Source: Treponema sp. (lineage in GTDB: Bacteria; Spirochaetota; Spirochaetia; Treponematales; Breznakiellaceae). From it: a DNA stretch of 11,321 bases. Each line of letters begins with the position of its first letter. Positions within the stretch are counted from its first letter, which is position 1. Positions 1 through 7,552 of the stretch are shown here, piece after piece. The notes under the pieces are model-generated. The model was not told the origin of the DNA and did no database searches. It worked only from the letters and a program-made list of their open reading frames with translations. A program made the translations under genes and the position numbers. Where the stretch lies: contig JAIRLZ010000132.1 in the NCBI GenBank assembly GCA_031259035.1, positions 1-11,321 on the forward strand. Direction: 5' to 3'.

Positions 1-2506
1 CGCCGCAGCCGCCGCACGCGCCGGAGAATTCAAAGAGCGGGCGTTTGAACGCAAGCCCCTTAAAGGTTGCGAGGTTCAATGTCGCGGGATCGGTTTCAGG
101 GAGACTCAGGAAATAGTCCCACGCCGCGACCTGTTCCGCATGGTACGCGGGATCGTCAGCGTAGGGTCTGAAGGCCAACGCTTTTTTCGCGGGATCCGTC
201 GCTTTGGCGTTGATCGGACATGCGTTGATGCAGAGTCCGCAGTCCATGCAGTCTTCCGCGGAAATCATCAGGGCGACCTTCTCGTTCACGTCCGCTTTTG
301 GCTTAATCTCGGCGACTTTGAAGCCTGCGGGCGCTTTCGCCGCCAGATCGTTTGTGAGGCGTTTCATGCGGATGCAGGCGTGTGAACACACAAACGAGCA
401 TTTGCCGCACTGGATGCAGTTTTCTGGATGCCATTCCGGCACCCGCTCCGCGACGCCGCGTTTCTCGTACTGGGTCGTCGCCGTGGGAAACGTTCCATCT
501 TCCGGAAGTTTCGACACGGGCAGCTTGTCGCCCTCTTGAACGGACATAGCGCCGAGCGTTTCCTGAATCCACGGGTCTTGCGCGGTGGCAAACGGCTTCT
601 TGATATGGACATCGCCCTGTACGGAGGAGGGGCAGTTTACTTTTTCCACCGCGTCAAGCGCCATGTCGACCGTAGCATAGTTCTTCTGGACAACATCGTC
701 GCCCTTCTTGCCATAGGATTTCTTGATGAATTTCTTCATATATTCAACGGCTTGCGCTTCCTCAAGTACGCCGGAAATCTTGAAGTAGGCCGCCTGCATG
801 ACCGTATTGATGCGGTTCCCCATGCCGGCTTTCAGCGCTATATTCGCCGCGTCTATCACATAAAACTTGAGCTTTTTGTCAATGATGCGTTTCTGCGCCT
901 CGACCGGAATCTCTTTCCACACCTCAGCCGCGCCGAACGGGCTGTTGAGGAGGAAGACGCCCCCGTCTTTCGCATAGGCGAGCATGTCGTAGGTCTCCAT
1001 ATAGGAGAATTTATGACACGCGAGGAAGTCGGCTTTGGTGATGAGGTAGGGTCTGCGGATGGCTTTCCTGCCGAACCTGAGATGGGACACGGTAAAGCCG
1101 CCCGATTTTTTTGAGTCATAGGAGAAGTACGCCTGGGCTGAAAGCTCCGGTTTCGCGTCTCCAATGATCTTGATGGAATTCTTGTTCGCGCCGACCGTTC
1201 CGTCCGAACCGAGACCGTAGAACATCGCTTCGTTCATGCCTTCTTCGGCAAGCGTGAAATGCTCGTCGTAAGGAAGGCTCTTGCCCAGCACGTCGTCTTC
1301 AATGCCGACGACGAAGTTGCCGATTTTTTTGCCGGAAAGGTTGTCAAAGACGGCTTTTACATGGGCGGGCGTGAATTCCTTTGAACCCAAACCGTAGCGT
1401 CCGCCGAGAATGAGGGGCTGGGCTTTGAAAGGCGTCTCGCCCGCGCCGAGCATTTCTTCAATGGCGGTAACCACGTCTTCGTACAGCGGCTCTCCAAGAG
1501 AACCGGGTTCCTTGGTGCGGTCAAGCGCAGCGATTGCCCTGACCGTAGCGGGCAGGGCTTTTACAAAGAGCTTCGCGTCAAAGGGGCGGTAGAGGCGGAC
1601 CTTCAGCACGCCGACTTTTTCGCCTGTGGATTCGAGATATTCAACGGTCTCCTCGCAGGTCTCCGCGCCGGAACCCATGATGATGATGACCTTCTCCGCG
1701 TCTTTCGCGCCGAAATAGTCGAACAAATGGTACTGCCTGCCGGTGAGTTCGGCGAATTTGTCCATTTCAGCCTGAACAATCGCCGGCGCCGCGAGGTAGT
1801 ATTTGTTCACGCCTTCCCTGCTCTGGAAATAGGTGTCGGGATTCTGCGCGGTGCCGCGAATGGCGGGCTTTTCGGGCGTGAGGCCGCGCTTCCGGTGTTC
1901 CTGCACGAGTTCGTCGCTTATCAACGCCCTCATGGTTTCATGGGACACCTCCTCAACTTTCTGCAACTCGTGGGAAGTGCGGAAACCGTCAAAAAAGTGA
2001 AGAAACGGCACGCGGGAGCGGAGCGTTGACGAATGGGAGATGGTCGCCAGATCCATGACTTCCTGCACGCTGTTTGACGCTATCATAGCCCAGCCGGTCT
2101 GCCTGCACGCCATCACGTCCTGATGGTCGCCGAAAATGGAGAGCGAGCTTGCCGCGATTGCGCGCGCCGCGATATGGAACACGGTTGATGTCAGTTCGCC
2201 TGCGATCTTGTACATATTGGGGATCATCAGAAGCAGACCCTGCGAAGCGGTGAACGTGGAAGAAAGGGCGCCGGTCGTCAACGCGCCGTGAACCGCGCCG
2301 GCGGCTCCGGCCTCGGACTGCATTTCAACAACCTGCGGGATGGTTCCCCACAGGTTGTTCCGTCCCTGGGCGGAAAGCTCGTCGGCGACTTCCCCCATGG
2401 GGCTTGACGGGGTAATCGGATAAATGGCGATTACTTCACTCAGCGCGTGGGCGACTTGCCCGGCCGCGGTGTTTCCGTCGATCATGATCATGTTTTTTTC
2501 GGACAT
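1..2506 (-). CDS. nifJ: Pyruvate:ferredoxin (flavodoxin) oxidoreductase, 3' part beyond the window
   Basis: Cytoplasmic enzyme that oxidatively decarboxylates pyruvate with CoA to acetyl-CoA and CO2 and reduces ferredoxin or flavodoxin. The frame is open from an ATG at 2506 to the window edge, giving 835 codons; single-chain family members have about 1170-1230, so the last third (TPP domain) is outside. The N-terminal domain carries YPITPSSPMGEVADEL near residue 24. The gamma-like domain has GLGSDGTVGANKNS near residue 430. A two-cluster ferredoxin domain has C697, C700, C703, C707 and C753, C756, C759, C763. The visible end reads FSGACGGCG, whose C831 and C834 match the first two ligands of the proximal 4Fe-4S cluster. 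The start has a GAGGA Shine-Dalgarno (2511-2515) four bases upstream. An own promoter precedes it, so it is probably transcribed separately from the cyclase operon. The first cluster reads CSFVCSHAC where CPHA is usual, adding a cysteine. Family assignment is very secure. Confidence 0.96.
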   Translation of the reverse strand, partial: MSEKNMIMIDGNTAAGQVAHALSEVIAIYPITPSSPMGEVADELSAQGRNNLWGTIPQVVEMQSEAGAAGAVHGALTTGALSSTFTASQGLLLMIPNMYKIAGELTSTVFHIAARAIAASSLSIFGDHQDVMACRQTGWAMIASNSVQEVMDLATISHSSTLRSRVPFLHFFDGFRTSHELQKVEEVSHETMRALISDELVQEHRKRGLTPEKPAIRGTAQNPDTYFQSREGVNKYYLAAPAIVQAEMDKFAELTGRQYHLFDYFGAKDAEKVIIIMGSGAETCEETVEYLESTGEKVGVLKVRLYRPFDAKLFVKALPATVRAIAALDRTKEPGSLGEPLYEDVVTAIEEMLGAGETPFKAQPLILGGRYGLGSKEFTPAHVKAVFDNLSGKKIGNFVVGIEDDVLGKSLPYDEHFTLAEEGMNEAMFYGLGSDGTVGANKNSIKIIGDAKPELSAQAYFSYDSKKSGGFTVSHLRFGRKAIRRPYLITKADFLACHKFSYMETYDMLAYAKDGGVFLLNSPFGAAEVWKEIPVEAQKRIIDKKLKFYVIDAANIALKAGMGNRINTVMQAAYFKISGVLEEAQAVEYMKKFIKKSYGKKGDDVVQKNYATVDMALDAVEKVNCPSSVQGDVHIKKPFATAQDPWIQETLGAMSVQEGDKLPVSKLPEDGTFPTATTQYEKRGVAERVPEWHPENCIQCGKCSFVCSHACIRMKRLTNDLAAKAPAGFKVAEIKPKADVNEKVALMISAEDCMDCGLCINACPINAKATDPAKKALAFRPYADDPAYHAEQVAAWDYFLSLPETDPATLNLATFKGLAFKRPLFEFSGACGGCG

Positions 2507-2536
2507 GGTTTCCTCGATAAAAAAGATTTGCTTACT

Positions 2537-2565
2537 ATTATATAAAGTGTTTTCAAAAAATACAA
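2537..2565 (-). promoter_or_regulatory. Promoter of nifJ
   Basis: Read on the minus strand, a -35 box TTGTAT (2560-2565) and a perfect -10 box TATAAT (2537-2542) are separated by 17 bases. The predicted transcript start near 2530 gives a leader of about 24 bases containing the GAGGA Shine-Dalgarno. The promoter sits only a few bases inside the likely end of the IS remnant, so it isolates nifJ from the upstream operon. Confidence 0.7.
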
Positions 2566-2573
2566 GTTGGAGC

Positions 2574-2610
2574 CTTTCCCAAAACGCGCTGAGCGACAAT
2601 TTTGGGAAAG
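2574..2610. repeat. Perfect 11-bp inverted repeat between IS remnant and nifJ promoter
   Basis: CTTTCCCAAAA (2574-2584) and TTTTGGGAAAG (2600-2610) are exact reverse complements around a 15-base loop. The outer arm continues as GGAGCCTTTCCCAAAA, which has the look of an IS5-family terminal repeat. The structure may therefore be a terminal plus subterminal repeat of the decayed IS. It could also act as a transcription barrier before nifJ, although no T-run follows it on the minus strand. Confidence 0.55.
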
Positions 2611-2626
2611 CCGCCTTAGAGCCTGG

Positions 2627-3163
2627 TCAATATCTTTTCAGTAGCAGCGAGATAAACGCAAGAACCGTCATGTGCGGCGTGGCATGAATCTTTCGCTCGC
2701 GGTTCTTCCAAAGACGGCGAAATTTTTCCAGCCGCCCAAAGGTTCGCTCAACTGCCCGCCGTTTGGTCGGCGCCGCAAACCTATGAAGTTCATCGCGTTT
2801 CACCGCCTCTGCTTCAGCCCTTATAAGCGCCTTCACAGCCCGGGCGAAGTGTTCCCCCCTGTACCCCCATCGCACAGAACTTTCGCCACTTCCGGCAGGT
2901 TCGGCGCGCAACTGCGCAATGTTTCAACCGCTCCTTCGCGGTCTGTCACCTCCGCCGTCATCACCCGAACCGCATGAGGCAAGCCGCTGGCGTCAACGCC
3001 GAGGCGAATCTTTATCCCTGAAGTTCTTTCTCCGCGCCATACCCCCTTCTCCCCGGCGGCGCCGGTGTTTTTCACGCTCTTTGAATCCATGATTGCCTTG
3101 CTCGTTTTCCCTTCCCTCTCGCGCATGACACGCCCGGACAACGCCATCTCCCGCAACAAACTG
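2627..3163 (-). pseudogene. IS5-family DDE transposase, N-terminally truncated and frameshifted
   Basis: Two overlapping reading frames together give the catalytic core of an IS5-family transposase. The first (to 2833) holds IMDSKSVKN, with the first catalytic Asp, then SGIKIRLGVDASGLPHAVRV and the second Asp in VLCDGG. The second frame (2911 to 2627) resumes as GYRGEHFARAVKALI and carries VERTFGRLEKFRRLWKN with the catalytic Glu, ending LLLKRY. The frame changes at a run of five G near 2867-2871; one more G would restore a single frame, so a one-base loss is likely. The N-terminal helical domain (roughly 100 residues) is absent: the frame runs only to a TGA at 3178-3180 inside the neighbouring gene. 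It cannot encode an active enzyme. Confidence 0.85.
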
Positions 3164-4528
3164 CTAGAACGGCAGGTTCATTTTTATCCCCAATCTGAAA
3201 CAAGGCAGTTCAACATAGATTATATCGCCTATGACCTGCTGTAAAAAGCCCTTGTCATTCATTCCTTTGGAAACAGAAGACTTATAGCCGTCTCTCAAGA
3301 AGTACATGGATGCGCCAACTTCAACAAACAATTTGAGGAAAGCCGGCGTCTCCCACTCGTAGCCGATATACAATGAAAGACTTGCCGGAGAGAAATCATC
3401 GAACCAGTCTTGCTGAAAATTACGCCACCACCATGATTTCCAATCGGCGTCTTCTTTTATTATGCGAGTGTAGTTTAGGCGGACTTGCAGGACGCCTTGT
3501 ATGTACAGTTTCGGAATGTACGGCTCTTGCGTCTTAAAACGGTATCCTCCAGCCACGCCGGGCATGATGAGGGGAGCGGCGGTAAAACTCGTTTTCAAAG
3601 GCTCTTCATTGTTTTTGGGAAAAAAGCCAAACGCCTGTTGCTGCAAACCTACGCTGAAGAACCCGCCGCTATTTCTGAAATTACGGGTATACCAGAGTTC
3701 AGGAAAACACGCCTGAAAAACTCCTATATCAAAAGAAGAAGGATAAAATTTCTGCGTGGGAAGGGCAAGCTCATTTTTGTCTTTATCGGCAAAGAAAATG
3801 CCGGTGCGGGTGACGTATTTCTCATGCGACATTGTCCACTTGTAGACGCCGGGCAAGGGAAGCGCAAAACGTATGGAGCCGGATTCCGGGATGACTAACG
3901 CCTCATTGACGAATCCAGAGACGGTTGCGCCCGCAGGCGCGGAAAGGGTGAACAAAGGTTTGAGTATAGGCTTTATAAAATCGGCGAGATCGGTTTTGAC
4001 GGGAAGCCAATAGTAAAGCAATAGATCGTCTTCCGTAGGAATCGCTTCGGTGAACGTCTTGTCCAGCGTATGCAGACTTGAAAAAAGATCCGTAAACGTA
4101 TAGCGCGCCGTCACCATTCCGGTGGCAAGATCGCCCGACACGTAAATATCGGCGAAAACCGGTATATTGCGGCTGGCCGCTTCCGCAAGGGGATCGGCCG
4201 CTTCCGTTTCATTGTCATACCGGAAGATATGGGCGATATTATCCGCGCCGTTTAGGTGCGATTCTATTGAAAAAGCCCAAAATTCTTTGGAGGGAAAAAC
4301 GCCGGCGTAGGAATCCCATACATAGACGCCGGCTTCGCTTGCAAGAAAATAAAAATCCTCGTCTATACGAAATCTATAGAGGATGTTGACGCTTCCGCTC
4401 AGATAGTCAGGGAGGCCGGCGTTGGCGGACGACGCCGGCGCCGTTGGACCGCCCGTTTTTTGCGCATTGACGGACGCGCTTGACAGCAAGAAAAAAAACA
4501 ATAAAAGGACATCAACTCGTTTTACCAT
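3164..4528 (-). CDS. Exported protein with PEGA-like module and predicted outer-membrane beta-barrel (third gene of cyclase operon)
   Basis: No family can be named with certainty. The predicted 454-residue protein starts with a signal peptide (MVKRVDVLLLFFFLLSSASVNA, residues 1-22, cleavage before QK). A mixed N-terminal region follows to about 190. A PEGA-like segment (about 192-258) contains SAPAGATVSGFV and LPLPGVYKWTMSHEKYV. The remaining 190 residues are rich in alternating aromatic and polar residues (GGFFSVGLQQQAFGFF, SLSLYIGYEW) and end in Phe, as outer-membrane barrels do. The ATG at 4528 is preferred over the in-frame ATG at 4558: it places the signal peptide at the start, overlaps the upstream stop by 7 bases (ATGGTAA), and has GGAG ten bases upstream. 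The layout resembles that of the preceding gene, suggesting distant paralogy. The stop codon directly adjoins a transposase remnant, so the native 3' flank is lost. Confidence 0.82.
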   Translation of the reverse strand: MVKRVDVLLLFFFLLSSASVNAQKTGGPTAPASSANAGLPDYLSGSVNILYRFRIDEDFYFLASEAGVYVWDSYAGVFPSKEFWAFSIESHLNGADNIAHIFRYDNETEAADPLAEAASRNIPVFADIYVSGDLATGMVTARYTFTDLFSSLHTLDKTFTEAIPTEDDLLLYYWLPVKTDLADFIKPILKPLFTLSAPAGATVSGFVNEALVIPESGSIRFALPLPGVYKWTMSHEKYVTRTGIFFADKDKNELALPTQKFYPSSFDIGVFQACFPELWYTRNFRNSGGFFSVGLQQQAFGFFPKNNEEPLKTSFTAAPLIMPGVAGGYRFKTQEPYIPKLYIQGVLQVRLNYTRIIKEDADWKSWWWRNFQQDWFDDFSPASLSLYIGYEWETPAFLKLFVEVGASMYFLRDGYKSSVSKGMNDKGFLQQVIGDIIYVELPCFRLGIKMNLPF

Positions 4529-5793
4529 TTCAGCATCGCTCCAAAAGAAACGCACCATCCAAAATCAACGGCATCGCTTCCAAAGCTGTTTCTCGAATAG
4601 GTGAAAATCTCAGGCGCCCGGACTTCACTTATAATTGCAAAACGGGAAAAGTGGTATTCCACGCCAAACCACAGCGGATCGGCAAGGAAATTGGCGGCGC
4701 CGTCTACAAAAACAACTGACGCGCCGGTTCCCGCCAGCAAACGAAACGGGAATTTTCTATTCGGCAGGAGATACAAGCCTGTTCCAAAGCGGATTTCCTG
4801 ATATAGGCGCCCCCTGTCAGGATTCAGGGGCGGCTTTTCTTGCCAAAGCGAATATCCGGCGTTGAAAAACCAACGATCAAGCGCCAAATAAAGACGATAG
4901 TTAAGACTCGCGCCGTACTTAAGCGGCGTTGCGGGAACGCCTCTGAGGTCGGTCATAAAGCCGGCGGCCTGCCGCGTCTTCTTGAGCGGTTTAGACAGGA
5001 CGACCGGCTCTTTGGTGACGCCGGCGGAAAGCTCAAAAGGCTGCTCCCAATAGCCGCTTTTGACGGCTGTTCCAAAAACAGGCTTTCCTTCCACAAAAAG
5101 AAAAAGCGGCGCGGCAAGCTCTTTGTTTTTCACAACTCCTACGGAAACGCCGTCCGTATCGCCGAAAAAAACTTCTATGCCGTCTTCGGGCGCAATGAAC
5201 TTTTGGGGGACGCTTACGGCTGTGTCTCCACTGAAATCGGATGTGTAGAAAGACTGCTGGTAATTCTGGATGAGTTTTTCCGCGGAACGGTCAATGGAAG
5301 CGTCGGTTAAAAGCCCGACGTAAAACGGCGTCCAGAACGTCTCGCTTGCCCTGATAAAGTTGTCAACCGCGTCATATACGGAGAAACGCCACGACAGGCG
5401 GTCGTTGCCGTACGTGGTGTATACGGCAATGGCCCAGCGGACATCCGCCTCCACGCAATGCCGTTGCAGTTCTCCGGATGAAAAATCGCCCGTCTCACTC
5501 CTGACATAGGGCAGCTTCACTTCTATACCCGCTTCATAAAACGCCGCGTCAACCGCATACGCCGCATAGTCAATGGCGCTGTACAACTCAGGCGGGACGT
5601 TTTCTCTTCCTTTATGATAAAAAACAAGAATAGCGAGTTGTTCGCGCGCTTCAACCGCGCCGGCTTCGCCCGTGATGATAGGGTCATCAACAACGGCTTC
5701 TTCAGCCACGGCTTTCACAGCCGGAAAAGAAAGCGTTGACAAACACAATAAACAGCCTGCCACAAAGTCTTTGATACGATGATTATTTTTCAT
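4522..5793 (-). CDS. Exported protein with TolB/CsgG-like N-terminal region and predicted C-terminal beta-barrel (second gene of cyclase operon)
   Basis: The 423-residue product is of unrecognised family. Residues 1-30 form a signal peptide with a likely cut after AVA (VKAVA/EEAV). Residues 50-190 look alpha/beta, opening with EQLAILVFYHKG, and recall the N-terminal fold of CsgG, FlgO and TolB-like lipoproteins, but this is only a resemblance. Residues 200-270 are strand-rich with LFLFVEGKPVFGTAV, suggesting a PEGA-like module. From about 285 to the final Trp the sequence alternates hydrophobic and polar residues (KYGASLNYRLYLALDRWFF, IRFGTGLYLLP, PLWFGVEYHFSRF), as in an outer-membrane barrel. 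The ATG overlaps the cyclase stop as ATGA (5790-5793), so translational coupling is likely; no close Shine-Dalgarno is seen. The start of the next gene overlaps its stop. Cys14 in VAGC lies too early in the signal peptide for a convincing lipobox. Confidence 0.85.
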   Translation of the reverse strand: MKNNHRIKDFVAGCLLCLSTLSFPAVKAVAEEAVVDDPIITGEAGAVEAREQLAILVFYHKGRENVPPELYSAIDYAAYAVDAAFYEAGIEVKLPYVRSETGDFSSGELQRHCVEADVRWAIAVYTTYGNDRLSWRFSVYDAVDNFIRASETFWTPFYVGLLTDASIDRSAEKLIQNYQQSFYTSDFSGDTAVSVPQKFIAPEDGIEVFFGDTDGVSVGVVKNKELAAPLFLFVEGKPVFGTAVKSGYWEQPFELSAGVTKEPVVLSKPLKKTRQAAGFMTDLRGVPATPLKYGASLNYRLYLALDRWFFNAGYSLWQEKPPLNPDRGRLYQEIRFGTGLYLLPNRKFPFRLLAGTGASVVFVDGAANFLADPLWFGVEYHFSRFAIISEVRAPEIFTYSRNSFGSDAVDFGWCVSFGAMLKW

Positions 5794-7448
5794 TTTTCAC
5801 GCATGATCTCCACACCGTCCCAATATTCGGGAGGCGGCTCTTTTATATACCGTTTGCAACGGTCGATATACCGATCCGAAGCGAGATCGTTGGGAAGCAA
5901 GTCCCCCACTTTTTCAAAAATCGCAAGGGATTCTCTGAAGTTCCGCTTATAGTATAATTGTATCGCATGTTCGTGCAATTTCCACGCTTTTTGCTCCACC
6001 GGCGTTATGCTCCGCCGCGCCGTCAGGATAGGCGCGCCCAGCGACTTTCCCTTCACCGCCACGCGGTCAATGGTTCTGCACGGGATCGCGCCTTGGACTT
6101 TTTTATATACGCTTTCAGAAAAAAGGAGCGGCTCCTTGTATATTTTGGTGAGACCTTCGAGGCGGGAGGCGAGGTTCACCGAATCGCCTATGACCGTGTA
6201 GTTCATCTTCCGTTCGCAGCCGATGTTTCCCACCGTAACAATGCCGTAATTGATGCCGATGCCGATGCGGAATTCCGGCGCGCCGAGTTCCGTCTGCGAC
6301 TTATTGAACTCAGCCAGCGCATCGCTCATTTCAAGGCCGGCCAACACCGAGGAAAGGGCGTCGCTTTCACGCGCAACGGGCGCGCCGAAGATCGCCATGA
6401 TGGCGTCGCCGATATATTTGTCCACAATGCCGTCTTTGTCCATGATGATGTTCACCATGATTTTAAAGTAACGGTTGAGCGAATTGACCAGATCGTCCGG
6501 CTGCATCTTTTCAGAAATGGTGGTGAAACTCCGTATATCCGAGAAGAGAATGGCGGTTTCGCGGTTTGTGCCGGTCAACATCTTTTCGGGATTGACAAAT
6601 ATTTCATCAATAACATCCGCAGGCACGTACAGTTGGAATACGGTTCTGATTTTTCGCTCGCGTCTTTGCGCCACCGCCGCGTCGAACGCATAATTTTTCA
6701 TCTGCATATAGGCTATGTCCAAATTTTGAAGCATGATGTTAAAAGTATGGGAGAGATGCCCGATCTCGTCTTTGTAGTATACAGGAACCGTTTCAGCGAG
6801 CGTATTCTCTTCAATAATGCGCTTCATGGAAGAAACCACATTTTCTATGGGCATGGTGATGTAGTAGGCCATTATAAAGAGGAGCAGTACGCCGACTGTC
6901 AGGGCGCCAATCAATATGATGGCCGATGTTCTGAAAATCTGCGCAACCGGCCCGTAGAATTGACTCCGCTCTTCCGTAACGAACACCTGCCAATTGAAGG
7001 GTGAAAACGGCATGGTATAGGCCGCGCGTTCAACGCCATTGATTCGCATGAAAAGAAACCCGTTTTTCTCGACTTGGACGCTGGCGACAAGCGCAGCCGC
7101 TTCTTCCGGCGAAACGGTGAGATTGCCCGCCATAATACCGATCCGCGCATCCTCGTCAAGCGCAAAAATAGCCTCAGTGGGACTGCGGAGTATGCCGCGT
7201 GAGAAGTTTCCAACCGCCTCTCTCGCCGCCCATTCCATTGAGAGATTGCCAATCATGGTATTATCAACAAGGAGATTCCATTGTCCCTCGGCGTAACTTA
7301 TAACTTCTTCGGTCTTGAATTGCAGAGAGCCAACCGCTATTTTATTGACCGCCGCCGCAGCCAGAAGATATGACGCCCCGCCCACCATCGCTACAGCAAC
7401 CGTCAAAAGAGGGACGACAATAAAGAGTATTTTGGCCCTAATCTTCAC
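5790..7448 (-). CDS. Membrane-bound class III adenylate/guanylate cyclase with periplasmic sensor, HAMP and C-terminal helical tail
   Basis: Makes a cyclic nucleotide, most likely cAMP, on the cytoplasmic side of the inner membrane. With a GTG start at 7448 the protein has 552 residues. TM1 spans about 5-32, an extracytoplasmic sensor region about 33-173, TM2 about 174-197, HAMP about 198-250, and the catalytic domain about 294-480. Metal-binding Asp304 (ILFSDIRSFT) and Asp348 (DKYIGDAIMAIFG), purine-selecting Lys344 and Thr418 (NYTVIGDSVNLASRL), and Asn425 and Arg429 for the transition state are all present, so the enzyme should be active as a homodimer. Lys plus Thr is the usual adenylyl-cyclase pair in bacteria. 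The tail (about 486-552) resembles a TPR-like hairpin ending PPPEYWDGV. A TTG at 7466 is the alternative start (558 residues), but it would place the -10 box inside the gene. It is the first gene of an overlapping operon with two envelope proteins. Confidence 0.93.
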   Translation of the reverse strand: MKIRAKILFIVVPLLTVAVAMVGGASYLLAAAAVNKIAVGSLQFKTEEVISYAEGQWNLLVDNTMIGNLSMEWAAREAVGNFSRGILRSPTEAIFALDEDARIGIMAGNLTVSPEEAAALVASVQVEKNGFLFMRINGVERAAYTMPFSPFNWQVFVTEERSQFYGPVAQIFRTSAIILIGALTVGVLLLFIMAYYITMPIENVVSSMKRIIEENTLAETVPVYYKDEIGHLSHTFNIMLQNLDIAYMQMKNYAFDAAVAQRRERKIRTVFQLYVPADVIDEIFVNPEKMLTGTNRETAILFSDIRSFTTISEKMQPDDLVNSLNRYFKIMVNIIMDKDGIVDKYIGDAIMAIFGAPVARESDALSSVLAGLEMSDALAEFNKSQTELGAPEFRIGIGINYGIVTVGNIGCERKMNYTVIGDSVNLASRLEGLTKIYKEPLLFSESVYKKVQGAIPCRTIDRVAVKGKSLGAPILTARRSITPVEQKAWKLHEHAIQLYYKRNFRESLAIFEKVGDLLPNDLASDRYIDRCKRYIKEPPPEYWDGVEIMREK

Positions 7449-7454
7449 AAAATC

Positions 7455-7483
7455 AGTATACAGCAAGCGCGCGATTTATACAA
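7455..7483 (-). promoter_or_regulatory. Promoter of the cyclase operon
   Basis: On the minus strand, TTGTAT (7478-7483) and TATACT (7455-7460) are 17 bases apart. The expected start point falls at about 7448, on the GTG proposed as the cyclase start, so the transcript may be leaderless. A weaker alternative is TTAGCA (7498-7503) with TATAAA (7475-7480), also spaced by 17, which would suit the TTG at 7466. The -35 box overlaps one arm of the inverted repeat at 7482-7523. Confidence 0.55.
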
Positions 7484-7523
7484 GGACGCATAAGAAATGC
7501 TAACAAAAAAATGCGGCGTCCTT
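7482..7523. repeat. Inverted repeat overlapping the cyclase promoter -35 region
   Basis: AAGGACGC (7482-7489) and GCGTCCTT (7516-7523) are exact inverse copies. Pairing can shift to include GCAT and ATGC with a three-base bulge. The left arm overlaps the -35 box at 7478-7483. It may be an operator for the cyclase operon. Equally, on the minus strand it could be a terminator-like hairpin with a T-rich loop closing the channel gene transcript. Confidence 0.5.
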
Positions 7524-7552
7524 TTTATGACGCGAACCTTCGCTTTTTAATG

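Larger units (their letters stand above)
2570..3163 (-). mobile_element. Remnant of an IS5-family insertion sequence, 5'-truncated
   Basis: The segment between the last stop of the cyclase operon and the nifJ promoter consists of the C-terminal two-thirds of a DDE transposase plus about 55 bases of trailing sequence with an inverted repeat. One plausible end is at about 2570 (GGAGCCTTTCCCAAAA); another is near 2618 (AGAGCCTGGTCAATA), which overlaps the transposase stop. The other end, with the left terminal repeat and the transposase start, is missing at 3163. Exact borders and target duplication cannot be set from this sequence. Confidence 0.6.

Noticed and set aside
428..1114. 228-codon plus-strand reading frame opposite nifJ
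   Set aside because: It is antisense to the intact oxidoreductase frame, which carries all expected motifs there.
2833..2911. Programmed -1 frameshifting in the transposase
   Set aside because: The site is TGGGGGT, not a proper X XXY YYZ heptamer, and the gene is already missing its start, so simple decay is more likely.
5751..5793. Lipoprotein signal (VAGC) in the second operon gene
   Set aside because: The Cys follows only four or five hydrophobic residues, and the main hydrophobic stretch lies after it, ending in a good signal peptidase I site (AVA/EE).
5958..7004. 348-codon plus-strand reading frame opposite the cyclase
   Set aside because: It lies wholly within the cyclase on the other strand, is rich in Arg and His and has no domain-like segments, as expected for a shadow frame.
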